From positions 496,001 to 560,000 of the forward strand of contig NZ_FSRM01000002.1 of NCBI RefSeq assembly GCF_900141745.1: DNA of 64,000 nt, given 5' to 3'. Made by a program: the position numbers and the translations under genes. The DNA comes from Paraburkholderia phenazinium (GTDB taxonomy: Bacteria > Pseudomonadota > Gammaproteobacteria > Burkholderiales > Burkholderiaceae). Position 1 is the stretch's first letter. Each line of letters begins with the position of its first letter. The notes beneath the pieces were generated by a model. That model was not told the origin of the DNA. It did not search any database and saw nothing but the letters and a program-made list of their open reading frames with translations. Of this stretch, positions 21,536 through 32,200 are shown piece by piece.

Positions 21536-24253
21536 ATGGCCCACAACCTCCACAAAACGCTCAAGGAATTCGACAGCGGTTCCGGCAAAGGCAAGTTCTA
21601 TTCGCTGCCGCAACTCGGCAAGGCACTGAATATCAAGATCGACCGCCTGCCGGTTTCGATCCGTATCGTGCTGGAGTCGGTGCTGCGCAATTACGACGGC
21701 AAGAAGATCGCCGAAGAACACATCACGCAACTGGCAAACTGGAAGCCGACCGCTTCGCGCGTCGACGAAATCCCGTTTGTGGTTTCGCGCGTGGTGCTGC
21801 AGGACTTTACCGGCGTGCCGCTGCTCGCCGATATCGCGGCAATGCGCGGTGTCGCGCAACGCGCCGGCAAGAACCCGAAGTCGATCGAACCGCTGGTCCC
21901 GGTTGATCTGGTGGTCGATCACTCGGTGCAGATCGATTACTTCCGTCAAAAGGATGCACTCGATCTGAACATGAAACTGGAATTCCAGCGCAACAACGAG
22001 CGCTACCAGTTCATGAAGTGGGGCATGCAGGCATTCGACACGTTCAAGGTCGTGCCGCCGGGCGTGGGTATCGTTCACCAGGTGAACCTCGAGTACCTCG
22101 CACGCGGCGTGCACAAGAAGACGGACGGCAGCGACACGGTGTACTACCCGGACACGCTGGTCGGCACGGACAGCCACACGACGATGATCAACGGTATCGG
22201 CGTGGTGGGCTGGGGCGTGGGCGGCATCGAAGCGGAAGCGGGCATGCTCGGCCAGCCGGTGTACTTCCTGACGCCGGACGTGGTGGGCGTCGAACTGAAG
22301 GGCAAGCTGCGCGAAGGCGTGACCGCAACCGATTTGGTGCTCACGGTTACCGAACTGCTGCGTAAGGAAAAGGTTGTCGGCAAGTTCGTCGAGTTCTTCG
22401 GCGAAGGCACGCGCACGCTGTCGCTGCCGGACCGCGCGACGATCGGCAACATGGCGCCGGAATACGGTGCAACGATGGGCTTCTTCCCGGTCGACGAAAA
22501 GACCATCGACTACTTCAAGGGCACGGGCCGCACCGACGCAGAAATCTCCGCCTTCGAGAACTACTTCAAGGCGCAAGGTCTGTACGGCGTGCCGAAGGCT
22601 GGCGAAATCGACTACACGAAGGTCGTCAAGCTCGACCTCGGCACGGTGGCGCCGTCGCTGGCAGGTCCGAAGCGTCCGCAAGACCGGATCGAAATCGGTC
22701 ACGTAAAGTCGACCTTCAGCGATCTGTTCTCGAAGCCGGTTGCAGAAAACGGTTTTGCGAAGAAGTCTGCCGATCTGGACGCGCAATACACGACGACGAA
22801 CGGTGTCAACGTGAAGAACGGCGACATCCTGATCGCTGCCATCACGTCGTGCACGAACACATCGAACCCGAGCGTGCTGCTGGCTGCGGGTCTGCTGGCG
22901 AAGAAGGCTGTGGAAGCTGGCCTGACCGTGGCTCCGCACATCAAGACGTCGCTCGCCCCCGGATCGCGTATCGTCACCGAGTATCTGACGAAGACGGGTC
23001 TGCTGCCGTTCCTGTCGAAGCTGGGTTTCGAACTGGCTGCTTATGGTTGCACGACGTGTATCGGTAACGCAGGTGATCTGACGCCGGAACTGAACGAAGC
23101 GATCACGAAGAACGACATCGTCGCAGCGGCTGTGCTCTCGGGCAACCGCAACTTCGAAGCGCGTATTCACCCGAACATCCGCGCCAACTTCCTGGCATCG
23201 CCGCCGCTGGTTGTCGCCTACGCAATCGCCGGCAACATCACGCGCGACCTGATGACCGAGCCGGTTGGCAAGGGCAAGGGCGGCAAGGACATCTACCTGG
23301 GCGACATTTGGCCGACCAGCGACGAAGTCAACGACCTGCTCAAGTTCGCACTGGACGCCGAAGCGTTCCGCAAGAACTACGCACAGCTCACGAAGAAGGG
23401 CGACCTGTGGAGCAAGATCGAAGGCGAAGAGGGTCAGGTGTACGACTGGCCGAAGTCGACCTACATCGCTGAGCCACCGTTCTTCGGCAAGGACTTCTCG
23501 ATGCAGCCGGCCGACAGCATTGCTGCAGTCAAGGGTGCACGTGCACTGGGCATCTTCGGTGACTCGGTGACGACCGACCACATCAGCCCGGCAGGCTCGA
23601 TCAAGGAAGACTCGCCGGCAGGCAAGTGGCTGAAGGCAAACGGCGTGCAGAAAGCCGACTTCAACAGCTACGGCTCGCGCCGTGGCAACCACGACGTGAT
23701 GATGCGCGGTACGTTCGCCAACGTGCGGATCAAGAACCTGATGATCCCGGCGAAGGCAGACGGTACGCGCGTTGAAGGCGGTCTGACGATTCATCAGCCG
23801 AGCGGCGAAAACATGTCGATATACGACGCAGCGATGAAGTACATCGACGCGGGTACACCGACCGTCGTGCTGGCAGGCGAAGAGTACGGCACGGGCTCGT
23901 CGCGTGACTGGGCGGCCAAGGGTACGCAACTGCTGGGCGTGAAGGCTGTGGTTGCTCGCAGCTTCGAGCGGATTCATCGTTCGAATCTGGTCGGTATGGG
24001 CGTGCTGCCGCTGCAGTTCAAGGGCTCGGATAGCGTTCAATCGCTGGGCATTACTGGCGAAGAAACGTTTGACGTCGAAGGTCTCGGTGACGACTTCAAG
24101 CCGCAGCAGGAAGTCACGCTGGTAATTCGCGGCAAGGACGGCAAGGAGAAGCGCGTGGCAGTTCTGCTGCGTATCGATACGCCGATCGAAGTGGACTACT
24201 ACAAGCACGGCGGGATTTTGCCGTTCGTGTTGCGTTCGCTGCTGGCTGCTTAA
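21536..24253 (+). CDS. acnA: Aconitate hydratase A
   Basis: Fe-S enzyme interconverting citrate and isocitrate via aconitate. The 905-residue protein is the AcnA/IRP type: [28 protein letters not shown], the cluster cysteines in [12 protein letters not shown] and YGCTTCIGN, and the C-terminal [21 protein letters not shown] active-site region. Length fits. It ends the rightward metabolic block and is followed by two hairpins, the second a textbook terminator. Confidence 0.97.
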   Translation: MAHNLHKTLKEFDSGSGKGKFYSLPQLGKALNIKIDRLPVSIRIVLESVLRNYDGKKIAEEHITQLANWKPTASRVDEIPFVVSRVVLQDFTGVPLLADIAAMRGVAQRAGKNPKSIEPLVPVDLVVDHSVQIDYFRQKDALDLNMKLEFQRNNERYQFMKWGMQAFDTFKVVPPGVGIVHQVNLEYLARGVHKKTDGSDTVYYPDTLVGTDSHTTMINGIGVVGWGVGGIEAEAGMLGQPVYFLTPDVVGVELKGKLREGVTATDLVLTVTELLRKEKVVGKFVEFFGEGTRTLSLPDRATIGNMAPEYGATMGFFPVDEKTIDYFKGTGRTDAEISAFENYFKAQGLYGVPKAGEIDYTKVVKLDLGTVAPSLAGPKRPQDRIEIGHVKSTFSDLFSKPVAENGFAKKSADLDAQYTTTNGVNVKNGDILIAAITSCTNTSNPSVLLAAGLLAKKAVEAGLTVAPHIKTSLAPGSRIVTEYLTKTGLLPFLSKLGFELAAYGCTTCIGNAGDLTPELNEAITKNDIVAAAVLSGNRNFEARIHPNIRANFLASPPLVVAYAIAGNITRDLMTEPVGKGKGGKDIYLGDIWPTSDEVNDLLKFALDAEAFRKNYAQLTKKGDLWSKIEGEEGQVYDWPKSTYIAEPPFFGKDFSMQPADSIAAVKGARALGIFGDSVTTDHISPAGSIKEDSPAGKWLKANGVQKADFNSYGSRRGNHDVMMRGTFANVRIKNLMIPAKADGTRVEGGLTIHQPSGENMSIYDAAMKYIDAGTPTVVLAGEEYGTGSSRDWAAKGTQLLGVKAVVARSFERIHRSNLVGMGVLPLQFKGSDSVQSLGITGEETFDVEGLGDDFKPQQEVTLVIRGKDGKEKRVAVLLRIDTPIEVDYYKHGGILPFVLRSLLAA

Positions 24254-24317
24254 CTTAACGCTTGATGCGTTAAGTAGACGTCCGACGCGAAAGCGGAAGC
24301 AGAAGCGGTTTGCAGGT

Positions 24318-24343
24318 GCTGCGTCCTTGTGGAAGGACGCAGC
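24318..24343 (+). terminator. Hairpin after acnA
   Basis: Perfect 11-bp stem GCTGCGTCCTT / AAGGACGCAGC with a GTGG loop. No T run follows, so it may protect the 3' end or act with the terminator at 24355. Confidence 0.6.
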
Positions 24344-24354
24344 CGATTTGAGAG

Positions 24355-24377
24355 CCCGGCCTTGGCCGGGTTTTTTT
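24355..24377 (+). terminator. Intrinsic terminator of the mdh-acnA block
   Basis: CCCGGCC and GGCCGGG pair around a two-base TT bulge-loop and are followed by seven T residues. A strong rho-independent terminator that marks the right border of the metabolic block. Confidence 0.92.
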
Positions 24378-24390
24378 ATTGTCTGGCGCG

Positions 24391-25305
24391 TTATTGCGTG
24401 CCGCGGTCTACGTGGAAGGCAGCGGGGTCATCGGTGATCCGGCGTTGGGTCATGTGGTCGTTCCAGCTGTTGTCGAGCGGCGTTGCGGCGCGAGTGGCTG
24501 GATGCCGCTGTTGGATGGACCAGTTCAGCCATGGGGTGTCGTCGGTCGATGCGCTTTCATGGGCGTGCGATGCGCTGGTGGGCCATTCGGGCTGAGTCGA
24601 TACTGCGGGACGTGCTGCCGGATGGGTGGCGCGGTTCAGTGCGACCCGTTCGTGTACATGGGCTCCGGACAAGCGTGCCATCTTCACTCGCTTCGGCGGT
24701 TTTGTGGGCGAGGCGGTGTGTGCGTCGTTTTCACGAGCGGAGAGTTGTACGGTCTGCCTTGGCACTAACTGGATGATTTGCTTGGGCGGCGAGTTATTGA
24801 TTGCGGCCGCTTTCTCTGTTTCCACGGCGGCTGGCTTAACTTCCTGTCTAAGCGGCTGCAGCTTGACGTGACCCGCAGCAGCAGTGGTGCTCGCTGGAGC
24901 GACCTGAAGCGCTTTCGTCTTCTCAGCGTCCTTCATGGAACATGTAACGAGCAACCACGTGAGTGCCATCGTGCAACCGGCGAAAATCGACGCCGCGAGC
25001 AGATGATCCGAACGCGTCGAGCGCGGACGAACCGTACCCATTTCAAGATACCGCTTCGCCTCCGCCAATGCGGCGTCGTAGCGCCCAGTGTCCGCGCGTT
25101 GTGGCAGCATCTTATAAAACAGGATGTGCTTTACGCCCGGCGGAAAGGGGCCAGCCGGCCGCGGTGCCGCGGGTTGACGAACAGCGCGCTGCACGGCTTC
25201 GCGCATCACGTTCCGGTGCGACCCAAAAGGTGGCGGCAGGCCGTCGTACGGCCGCGGCAGCGGGATCGTCAGATCGCCCTCGATCAATGCTAGCGGTCGA
25301 GTCAT
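24391..25305 (-). CDS. Unknown single-pass membrane protein of the adhesion-regulatory operon
   Basis: 304 residues, no family recognised. The N-terminal 105 residues are hydrophilic, followed by one transmembrane helix (HLLAASIFAGCTMALTWLLV) and a long basic, Pro/Ala/His-rich C-terminal region without clear fold, probably periplasmic. Its ATG overlaps the stop codon of the upstream pseudokinase gene (ATGA), so it is translationally coupled to it and is the last gene of a leftward operon response regulator - pseudokinase/Hpt - this gene. That linkage suggests a structural or signalling partner in the phosphorelay; no function can be assigned from sequence. Confidence 0.75.
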   Translation of the reverse strand: MTRPLALIEGDLTIPLPRPYDGLPPPFGSHRNVMREAVQRAVRQPAAPRPAGPFPPGVKHILFYKMLPQRADTGRYDAALAEAKRYLEMGTVRPRSTRSDHLLAASIFAGCTMALTWLLVTCSMKDAEKTKALQVAPASTTAAAGHVKLQPLRQEVKPAAVETEKAAAINNSPPKQIIQLVPRQTVQLSARENDAHTASPTKPPKRVKMARLSGAHVHERVALNRATHPAARPAVSTQPEWPTSASHAHESASTDDTPWLNWSIQQRHPATRAATPLDNSWNDHMTQRRITDDPAAFHVDRGTQ

Positions 25306-26903
25306 TGCGAGTTGCTCCGGTGTGGCTCGACCGCCTGGTCGAGTTGCATCATCAGCGCGGCAATGCGCTTTTCGAGTTCGTCGAGCAAATGTCCCGCTGA
25401 CTCGCGCTGAGTCGCGCTGGCATGCCGTAGTGCTTCCATCAGACTATGCGCGCCGACGAGACCGACTGCACCGCTCAATCTGTGCAACGAGGAGCGCATT
25501 CCGTCCATGTCGTGCCGGGTCCGCAGTCCGCGGATCTGCTGCAGATCGTCGTGCACTGATCGGCGCCAACCGTGGATGAACGCGCGGAGGTCGACGCCTT
25601 CATTCGATAGCGCGTCGAGGTAGTTGCGATCAAACGATTCGGTCGACGGGACGGGGGAATCCGCCGGAGGTTCCGCCGCAATGGGCTGTGGTGTCGTCTT
25701 CTGGAGATTTACACGGTGCGACGCGTTAAACGCTTGCGGGCGTTCAATAGTGAATGGCGCACTGAATATGCTGCATGTGCCCTTGGCAGCGTCACTCGAT
25801 ACCTTGAGTTCGCCGCGCATGCATTGCGTCAGTTGCTGGCAGAGTTCCAGACTGAGAGCTTCCTCGTCACGTAACTCTCCCTCAGGCGCGGGCACGTCAA
25901 ACGATGTGGGTATGTGCATTCGCGCTGAGCAAGTGGGAGAAGCAGGCGTGTCAGCGCCTGCAGCCGTTACGCTCACGAATATTCGTTGCGAGCCGGCATT
26001 TAGTGTTTCCGCGCGTGCGGTAACTGTGATCTGGCCGTGCTCAGTGATCCGCACCGCATGACTCAAGAGATGAAAAATAATCTGGCCGAGTCGGGTACCG
26101 TCGGCGAGAACTAAAGCGTCGACCGACTGATCTACGGCGGTGCTCAGGCACACGCCCTTCTGCGCCGTGGTGTGAGAGAACAGTGCAGCCACCCCATCAA
26201 TGAGTTCCCGCACGTCCGTCAACGTTTCATCAAAGACAACGGTGCGCGACTGGATTGGCATGGACGCGAGCATGTCCTCTAGCGCGCGTGCCCATGCGCG
26301 CACGGCAACGTGAATTTTGCCCACCAGTTTCTTCTCTGGCGGCTGCGATGATGATTCGTTGAGCTCATCCAGCAAGCTGGCCATCGCGGACAAGGGGCCA
26401 CCGACGAAGTCGCGCATGGCTGCGTATACACGCTCGCGCTCCAGATTGGCGGCGACAAACGCCTGCGACGCTACACCGACCCCGGAGGCCTGCTCTCGGG
26501 ACTCGACCGCTGCGAACCGGCGCTGCCATTCGTTCTCGACAGCGCGCGCGGACGCGACGGTTCGTTTGAGCAGCACACGCGTTCTGCACCATCCAACCAA
26601 GGCGATGGTTGTGAGGATCATAAGCACGGACAGCAATACGGCTAAACATTGCCAGGCAACCGCCGCATCGCTGATGCGCAACGCTGCCAGCGGGCGGGCA
26701 ATATTCGTGACATCCCATCCCGTGCCGCGAACGGCAGCCGGCATCGTGTCGGCACGCGCCGACACGATGCACAGCAACGCGAACGCAACGACGCTGCCAA
26801 ATGCGATCGCATCGTGAATCGAGACCGCCCGCGCTGCGTGAGAGAAACGGCGGGCGCACGTCCGTGTGGGCACTGGAGAACCCGACCGCTTCATCATGTT
26901 CAT
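25302..26903 (-). CDS. Membrane pseudo-histidine kinase with C-terminal Hpt domain
   Basis: 533 residues with two transmembrane segments (about 31-50 and 85-106) around a short periplasmic loop. The cytoplasmic part has a degenerate kinase core: the dimerisation/H-box position reads MRDFVGGPLSAM (about 164-174), without the usual phospho-accepting histidine, and the ATP-binding N-box reads IIFHLLSHAV (276-284), where Asn residues are replaced by His. The G-box is also degraded (SVTAAGADTP). A C-terminal Hpt domain is intact, with SSLHRLSGAVGLVGA and H474 as probable phosphate acceptor. So it likely cannot autophosphorylate but could relay phosphate. It follows the response regulator gene by 12 bases and overlaps the next gene (ATGA). 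Confidence 0.85.
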   Translation of the reverse strand: MNMMKRSGSPVPTRTCARRFSHAARAVSIHDAIAFGSVVAFALLCIVSARADTMPAAVRGTGWDVTNIARPLAALRISDAAVAWQCLAVLLSVLMILTTIALVGWCRTRVLLKRTVASARAVENEWQRRFAAVESREQASGVGVASQAFVAANLERERVYAAMRDFVGGPLSAMASLLDELNESSSQPPEKKLVGKIHVAVRAWARALEDMLASMPIQSRTVVFDETLTDVRELIDGVAALFSHTTAQKGVCLSTAVDQSVDALVLADGTRLGQIIFHLLSHAVRITEHGQITVTARAETLNAGSQRIFVSVTAAGADTPASPTCSARMHIPTSFDVPAPEGELRDEEALSLELCQQLTQCMRGELKVSSDAAKGTCSIFSAPFTIERPQAFNASHRVNLQKTTPQPIAAEPPADSPVPSTESFDRNYLDALSNEGVDLRAFIHGWRRSVHDDLQQIRGLRTRHDMDGMRSSLHRLSGAVGLVGAHSLMEALRHASATQRESAGHLLDELEKRIAALMMQLDQAVEPHRSNSQ

Positions 26904-26914
26904 ACGCCGCCCGG

Positions 26915-27520
26915 TCAGTCGATCAGCTTTTGAAGGGCTGCAAATTCGATCAGCCCCGCCAACGAAGACAGACCCAACTTCTCCTGAATTCGACCTTTGT
27001 ATGTACTGACTGTTTTATCGCTCAGAGACAGGTGCGCAGCTATATCCTTATTGCTTACCCCACGCGCGAGATACTGCAACACCTCCACCTCGCGAGGCGA
27101 CAACAGATTCAGACCACCTTCCCTGCCCATTTGCGTATCTGCGGGAAAGCAGTCGTAACCGAACAGGACGGTTTTCACGGCAGTGATCAATTCGCTGATA
27201 TCACGCCCCTTTCCGACGTAACCGTTTGCGCCAGCAAACCTGGTGTGGCCGGCCATAACCTGTTCCGGCTTCGCGGACAGAACCAGAATCCGGACTTTGT
27301 CGTTGGTTGCCCGAATTCGCCGGATCATGGACAAACCATCCAGGCGAGGCAAGTCGAGGTCGAGGATCAGCAGATCGGGATTTTCAGACAGGACGATTTG
27401 AAGACCGTCCTCACCGTCGCCGCTTTCACCGAGGACGTCGAACTCCGGATCTGCACGCAATACGCCCGAAATTGTATTTCGAATTATGGGATGATCGTCG
27501 ATAATAACGATTCGCTTCAT
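26915..27520 (-). CDS. BvgA/NarL-like response regulator (left module)
   Basis: 201-residue two-component output protein. Receiver residues 1-120: DD pair in VIIDDHPII, phospho-acceptor D54 in LLILDLDLPRLDG, the conserved Ser/Lys in LVLSAKP and YVGKGRD. A LuxR-type HTH follows (LSPREVEVLQYLARGVSNKDIAAHLSLSDKTVSTYKGRIQEKL). D54 and the layout match the BvgA/EvgA group, which act with hybrid kinases through a His-Asp-His-Asp relay; the Hpt protein next door fits. It leads a leftward operon. A GAAATTTC palindrome lies about 122 bases upstream. It is a paralogue of the regulator at 50277-50918. Confidence 0.95.
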   Translation of the reverse strand: MKRIVIIDDHPIIRNTISGVLRADPEFDVLGESGDGEDGLQIVLSENPDLLILDLDLPRLDGLSMIRRIRATNDKVRILVLSAKPEQVMAGHTRFAGANGYVGKGRDISELITAVKTVLFGYDCFPADTQMGREGGLNLLSPREVEVLQYLARGVSNKDIAAHLSLSDKTVSTYKGRIQEKLGLSSLAGLIEFAALQKLID

Positions 27521-27641
27521 TTACTGCTCCATTTTTCCTAATATTGATTAATGGGCGCAGATTCGAATCGAAATGGCGCACACCATAAATAGACAAATAT
27601 TTTACCAAGTACCCGCAAACATGTTTTCGCTGGAGGACTGC

Positions 27642-27651
27642 GAAATTTCCG
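27642..27651. promoter_or_regulatory. GAAATTTC palindrome upstream of the left response regulator
   Basis: GAAATTTCCG occurs here, with GCGAAATTTCCGC around it. The same core with GGAAATTTCC occurs twice between the adhesin and pilus operons. A candidate binding site for one of the two LuxR-type regulators; not proven. Confidence 0.5.
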
Positions 27652-27988
27652 CAAATTTGTGCGATTTTTCCTACTCGCGTCCATTCCATTTCTGGCGGAC
27701 AGGTTATAAAGCCGTACGTTATTGGTATAAGTTCTGCAGATTTAAATCGTATATCGGGTCGCCAATCGATTTACGGATATCAGATGAATCTGAACTTCGG
27801 TAAGATCATTGCGATTTACCGCTAGACATCAGGGCGCGCATGCCCTGCGAAGTCCGGTTTTTCGGCGGTCGCATGACGTGCTTAGGCGTCACTCGCACGC
27901 AAGGCGGGTGCTCATGGGGTCGTCAGCAAAGAAAAGGCCACCACCTCAATGGGCAGCGGGCGCGCGGCTCATCGAGGTCTGTTAGACG

Positions 27989-28019
27989 CGATCGCCGAAC
28001 CATATCGGTCCGGCGATCG
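27989..28019 (-). terminator. Hairpin downstream of the OmpA-type lipoprotein gene
   Basis: CGATCGCCG and CGGCGATCG pair perfectly, with an inner ACC/GGT pairing. It lies 21 bases after the stop codon. No T run follows on the minus strand, so it is a weak candidate terminator. Confidence 0.5.
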
Positions 28020-28039
28020 TGATGTATAACCAGACTACG

Positions 28040-29182
28040 TTACTGGTCCTGCTGCATCTGCTGCATTTGCGACGGTTGTTGCCGTTGCGGTTGCGGTTGC
28101 TGCTGCTGCAACTGAGACGTATCCAGCGCCTGTGCATTGCTGCGCATAAAGTCGAGTTCAACCCGGCGATTCGGGGCGAGGCAGTCGATCAAGGCCTGCT
28201 GGTTCCGGTTGTTACACTGCACCAGCGGATCGTCCTTGCCCAGACCACGTGCACTCATCGGCACCTGCACGCCACCGTCGCGCAGATAGCGCTTCACGGT
28301 TTCAGCGCGCTTCGCCGACAACTGCCGGTTGTAGCTGTCACTACCCAAGCGGTCCGTGTAACCTTCGATGCGAATACCCGTCACATCATCCACGCGCTTC
28401 AGATCGCTAATCAACTGACTGAGCTTGGCTTTACCTTCCGGCAACATGCCAACCAGATCACTACGGTCGAATTTGAAGGTTGCATCCGCCTGTAGCGTCA
28501 TTTTCGGTGGGATTGGCGAAGCCACGGGCGCCGCGACTGGCGGCGGCGTGCAGGCTCCCAGTGCCGCAGCGACGCCCGGCACGCCCTTCTCTACACCGTC
28601 GACGAGGCGTTGGCTCTCGGCAAAGTTGCGGATCCACGACTCATGCCCTGCATGAATCAACTCGACCTCGGAGCAAGCCGTCAGGCGCTGCGCCTCTTGG
28701 CACTGCGGGAACAGCGGCGAGGTTTTTGCGGCCAGGACCTGCTTCCACAAATCCGGCCGGATCACTGAAGCGGTGCGTAGCTGCGGATTATCGACCGACA
28801 GCCCCCGTCCGGTTTCCAGCGCTGCGGTCAAGCGATCCGCCTCATGCAGCGCTTCCTCAACGAAGCCCCAGCCGTCGTGGGAGGAACGTTCGTTACGCGC
28901 GGCGTCGAGCCAACACTGGGCCTTATCGCCAAAGTAATTGTTCTTGCGGTCGCCCAGCGCGTTCAGGCGCGCCTGCACCGTACCCAGCATCTGCGCGTTG
29001 TGGATACCGCCGTACGTCGCAATCCACTGCGGCGTGACAGCTCCCGCGGGGGTGCCTTGCGTCGCGCTAAAGCCCGTCTGCAAGACCGTGGGGTCCTGGA
29101 TCTGCAGCCGGTCGCGCGTCGCGGACGACGAACAGCCGCTGAGCATCGCGGCAAGCGCGATGGCAATCAATGAATACTTCAT
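28040..29182 (-). CDS. OmpA-domain lipoprotein downstream of the trimeric adhesin
   Basis: 380 residues. A lipoprotein signal ends in LAAMLSGC (lipobox), so it should be anchored in the outer membrane. An N-terminal domain of about 190 residues (RDRLQIQDPTVLQTGF ... GAVTPQWIA ... AQCWLDAARNER ... HESWIRNFAESQ) is shared with the lipoprotein at 50947-52002. A C-terminal OmpA-like peptidoglycan-binding domain follows (MTLQADATFKFDRSDL, IRIEGYTDRLGSDSYNRQLSAKRA, with the diaminopimelate-contacting Asp/Arg). It ends in a Gln-rich tail absent from the paralogue. It lies 96 bases after the adhesin gene in the same direction. TpgA of Acinetobacter, an OmpA-type partner of the adhesin AtaA, offers a plausible model. 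Confidence 0.85.
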   Translation of the reverse strand: MKYSLIAIALAAMLSGCSSSATRDRLQIQDPTVLQTGFSATQGTPAGAVTPQWIATYGGIHNAQMLGTVQARLNALGDRKNNYFGDKAQCWLDAARNERSSHDGWGFVEEALHEADRLTAALETGRGLSVDNPQLRTASVIRPDLWKQVLAAKTSPLFPQCQEAQRLTACSEVELIHAGHESWIRNFAESQRLVDGVEKGVPGVAAALGACTPPPVAAPVASPIPPKMTLQADATFKFDRSDLVGMLPEGKAKLSQLISDLKRVDDVTGIRIEGYTDRLGSDSYNRQLSAKRAETVKRYLRDGGVQVPMSARGLGKDDPLVQCNNRNQQALIDCLAPNRRVELDFMRSNAQALDTSQLQQQQPQPQRQQPSQMQQMQQDQ

Positions 29183-29202
29183 GTCTGTTTCTCATGGAAA
29201 GA

Positions 29203-29231
29203 GGGTCGCACGGAAGCTTCCCGTGCGACCC
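29203..29231 (-). terminator. Hairpin between the adhesin and lipoprotein genes
   Basis: GGGTCGCACGG and CCGTGCGACCC form a perfect 11-bp stem with a seven-base loop, in the 96-base gap. It lacks a T tail on the minus strand, so it probably attenuates transcription or marks an mRNA end rather than fully terminating, setting different levels for the two proteins. Confidence 0.6.
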
Positions 29232-29278
29232 AGACAGCTAACGTCTCGAGCTTCTATTCAAGGCCTTGGGGCCGTTGC

Positions 29279-32200
29279 TTAGTTGCCGAGGACGATGCCG
29301 ATACCGGCGCGGACGATGGTGCTATTGCCACCCGAGGTAGACACGCCAAGGTTGTAGTTGATCGTGCCCTTCTCGTTCCAGCGCGACACACCGATACCGA
29401 GGGCCTGGAAGCCACGGTAGTTGGCAACGCCCGCGTTCAGCGTGGTACGACCCGGCAGGTACGGCGTAACGATGTTCAGCGCCGACGCCGAAGCGATACC
29501 CTTGGCCGCACTGCGGTCCACGTTCGAGATCGAGTTGTTCAGACCGCCAATGGCGTTGTTCAACTGACCGACATTGACTGCGTCGGTTGCCTGCGTACCG
29601 GCTGCGACGTTGGTGATCTGACGCTCCGCACCGGCAGAACCCACCGATACCGAGTTATCGCGATCCGTCGTCGAGTTCGAACCCAGCGCGACCGAGTTGT
29701 TGTTCGATGCCGATGCACCATCACCCAGCGCAACCGAGTGGTTACCCGTCGTCGTGGTGCGCGCGCCGATAGCAATCGCCGAATCACCCGATGCAACGGC
29801 GCCGTTACCGATCGCGATCGCGTCCGTGCCTGCGGCGGAGGCTGCGGTACCGGTCGTACCGTCTGCGGGAACGCCGATGTTGACGTATGTGTTACTCGTT
29901 CCACCGCCGGCTGCAAGGTTGTTCACCTGGCTTTCCAGACTGGAGAACTGCGAGTAGTTGACTGCATCGGTCGCGTTCGAACCGGCCGCCACGTTCGTCA
30001 ACACCACTGGCGTTGCGGAGCCCACACCGCCCAGCGTCACCTGGCTCTTCGTCGAGTCGTCGTATGCCACCGCGTTCGGCGTGCCGCCACTGCCTGCGTG
30101 GTCCGCAACATACGACTGCATCTGACCGAAGTTGACCGCGTCTGTCAGATCGGTTGCTGCAGCAATGTTCTTCAACTGAGTCGGATCCCCGCCTGCGTTG
30201 AAGGTCACAGTGTTCTTCAGAGCATTGTCGTATGCGACAAACGCGTTGGTCACGTTGCCCGACGTGTCGACGTTAAGACCGGCGTCCTTCAATTGCTTGA
30301 GATTGACCGCTTCGTCGTCAGTCGTGGCGGCTGCCACATTCGCTACGGTCACAGGACCGGTCTCTGCACCCGCGCCACCAAGCGTCAGCATGTCGTGCTT
30401 CGAGGTGTCGTACACCACGCCGTTGGACGAGCCCGTAGCGGCGAGTGCAGCCACTGCGTTGATCGCCGAACCGACGTCGTTGTAGGTACCGCCTTCAATG
30501 TTGTACGACGGCTTAGTGATCTGGCCGTTCGAATTCACCGACGAATTGCCGCCTAGCGCTTGAGCCACGCTATTGGCTGTGCCGTACAGTTGCGAACCGT
30601 TGATCGCATCCCGGCTGTTCTGCGTCACCTGGCCTACTGCCACGTTGGTCAGCAAAACAGGGTTTGCACCGCTACCACCGAACGTGACCGTACTCTTCGA
30701 CGTGTCGTCATACGCAACGAAAGCACCCACCACATGACCGCTGCTATCGATGTTCGCACCCAACGCCTTCAACTGCTCGACGTTCACCGCGTCGTTATTC
30801 GCCACACCATCAGCCACATTCGATACCGTCACCAGCGTCGACGCGCCTGTACCGCCAAGCGTCACCCTGTCATGAGCCGACGAATCGTACGAAACGCCGT
30901 TCGTCGAACCGCTGCTGGCCTTCGCATCGACTGCGGCCAGTGCTGCACCAACGTCGCTGTAGGTGGTGCCGTCGAGGGCGTAGGCTGGCTTCGAAAGCTT
31001 GCCGTCCGTACCCACGGTGGCGTTGCCGCCGAGGGCCGCTGCCACGCTGTTTGCCGTGTTGTACAGTTGCGAGCCATTGATTGCGTCCGTGCTGCTCGAC
31101 GTGATCAAACCCGTTGCCACGTTGGTCAATGCAACCGGCGTCGACGTGCCGGTACCGCCCAGCGTCACCTTGTTATGGGACGGCGAGTCATACATGACCG
31201 AATCGGGTGATCCTCCGCCCGAAACCGCTGCGATCGCGTTATTCAGCTGCAAAACGTTGACTGCGTCAGTGTTCGCTGTACCCGCCGCGACATTGATGAT
31301 CTGACGCTCTGCACCAGCGGCGCCAACCGATACCGTGTTTGCACGATCCGCGACGGATCCCGCACCCAGGGCAACGGAGTTCGCCACGCTCACGCTTGAG
31401 CCCGAGCCCAACGCCAACGAATAGGCCACGCTAATGGTGTCATCGTCATTCGCGCCGCGAACAGATGCGCCGGCACCCAGAGCCATAGCGTTTGTACCGG
31501 CAGAGCCTACAAAGCTGCCGCTACCCATTGCAACCGAATCCGAGCCATTCGTCTGGCTGTTTGAGCCCAGCGCAACTGCGTCGCTTGCTTGAGCGTTAGC
31601 CATATAGCCGATTGCCACGGCATCCGGCGCCTTGCTGCTGGTCGAAGCGCCCGCACCAATAACCGTTGTGTTCAGCGAACCTGCAACCGCGTTAGACCCT
31701 ATCGCGGTCGAGCCGTCATGGAACGTCGTAGCGCCCGCGCCAATGGCCAACGAGTCGACACCCATGCCCGAAGCTTGAGGACCGATCGCCATAGCATTCA
31801 TCGAGTCATCGGTGTACGTCGGTGCGGAACCCGGAGTGATATTGGAACTCACCTGGATATAGTCCGTGACCGGCGTCGCCGCCCCAACTCGGGTTGCGCC
31901 AAGGAGCGTCGACTTGACGCCACTCGTCTGCTGCGTGATTTGCTGCTGGAGCGAACTCTGCAGTGCAGTCAATTGACCGAACGTTGCAACGTCCGTTGCT
32001 GCCACCCCGTTCGCCACATTCATGATGCGGCGTTCCGAACCCTTAGAGCCGACCGAAATCGTGTTCGCTACGCTCGTCACGGAATCCGAACCCAGTGCCA
32101 TCGCATCGGCAAACTGCGAACGAGCGCCCGCACCGATGGCCAACGAATTCGCTCCGCTTGCGTAGGCTCCGCCACCGATCGCGACAGCCTCTCCGCCGGT

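Larger units (their letters stand above)
27521..28039. other. AT-rich intergenic region upstream of the left response regulator
   Basis: 519 bases without a convincing gene; composition is clearly lower in GC than the neighbours between about 27540 and 27800. It contains the palindrome at 27642-27651 and, at 27989-28019, a hairpin just past the stop of the OmpA-type lipoprotein gene. It should hold the promoter for the leftward regulator operon. Confidence 0.65.

Noticed and set aside
21497..24208. A 903-codon open frame on the strand opposite acnA
   Set aside because: acnA is certain from its motifs; long antisense frames are common in GC-rich codon-biased genes. The translated product is Arg/His/Val-rich with no family character.
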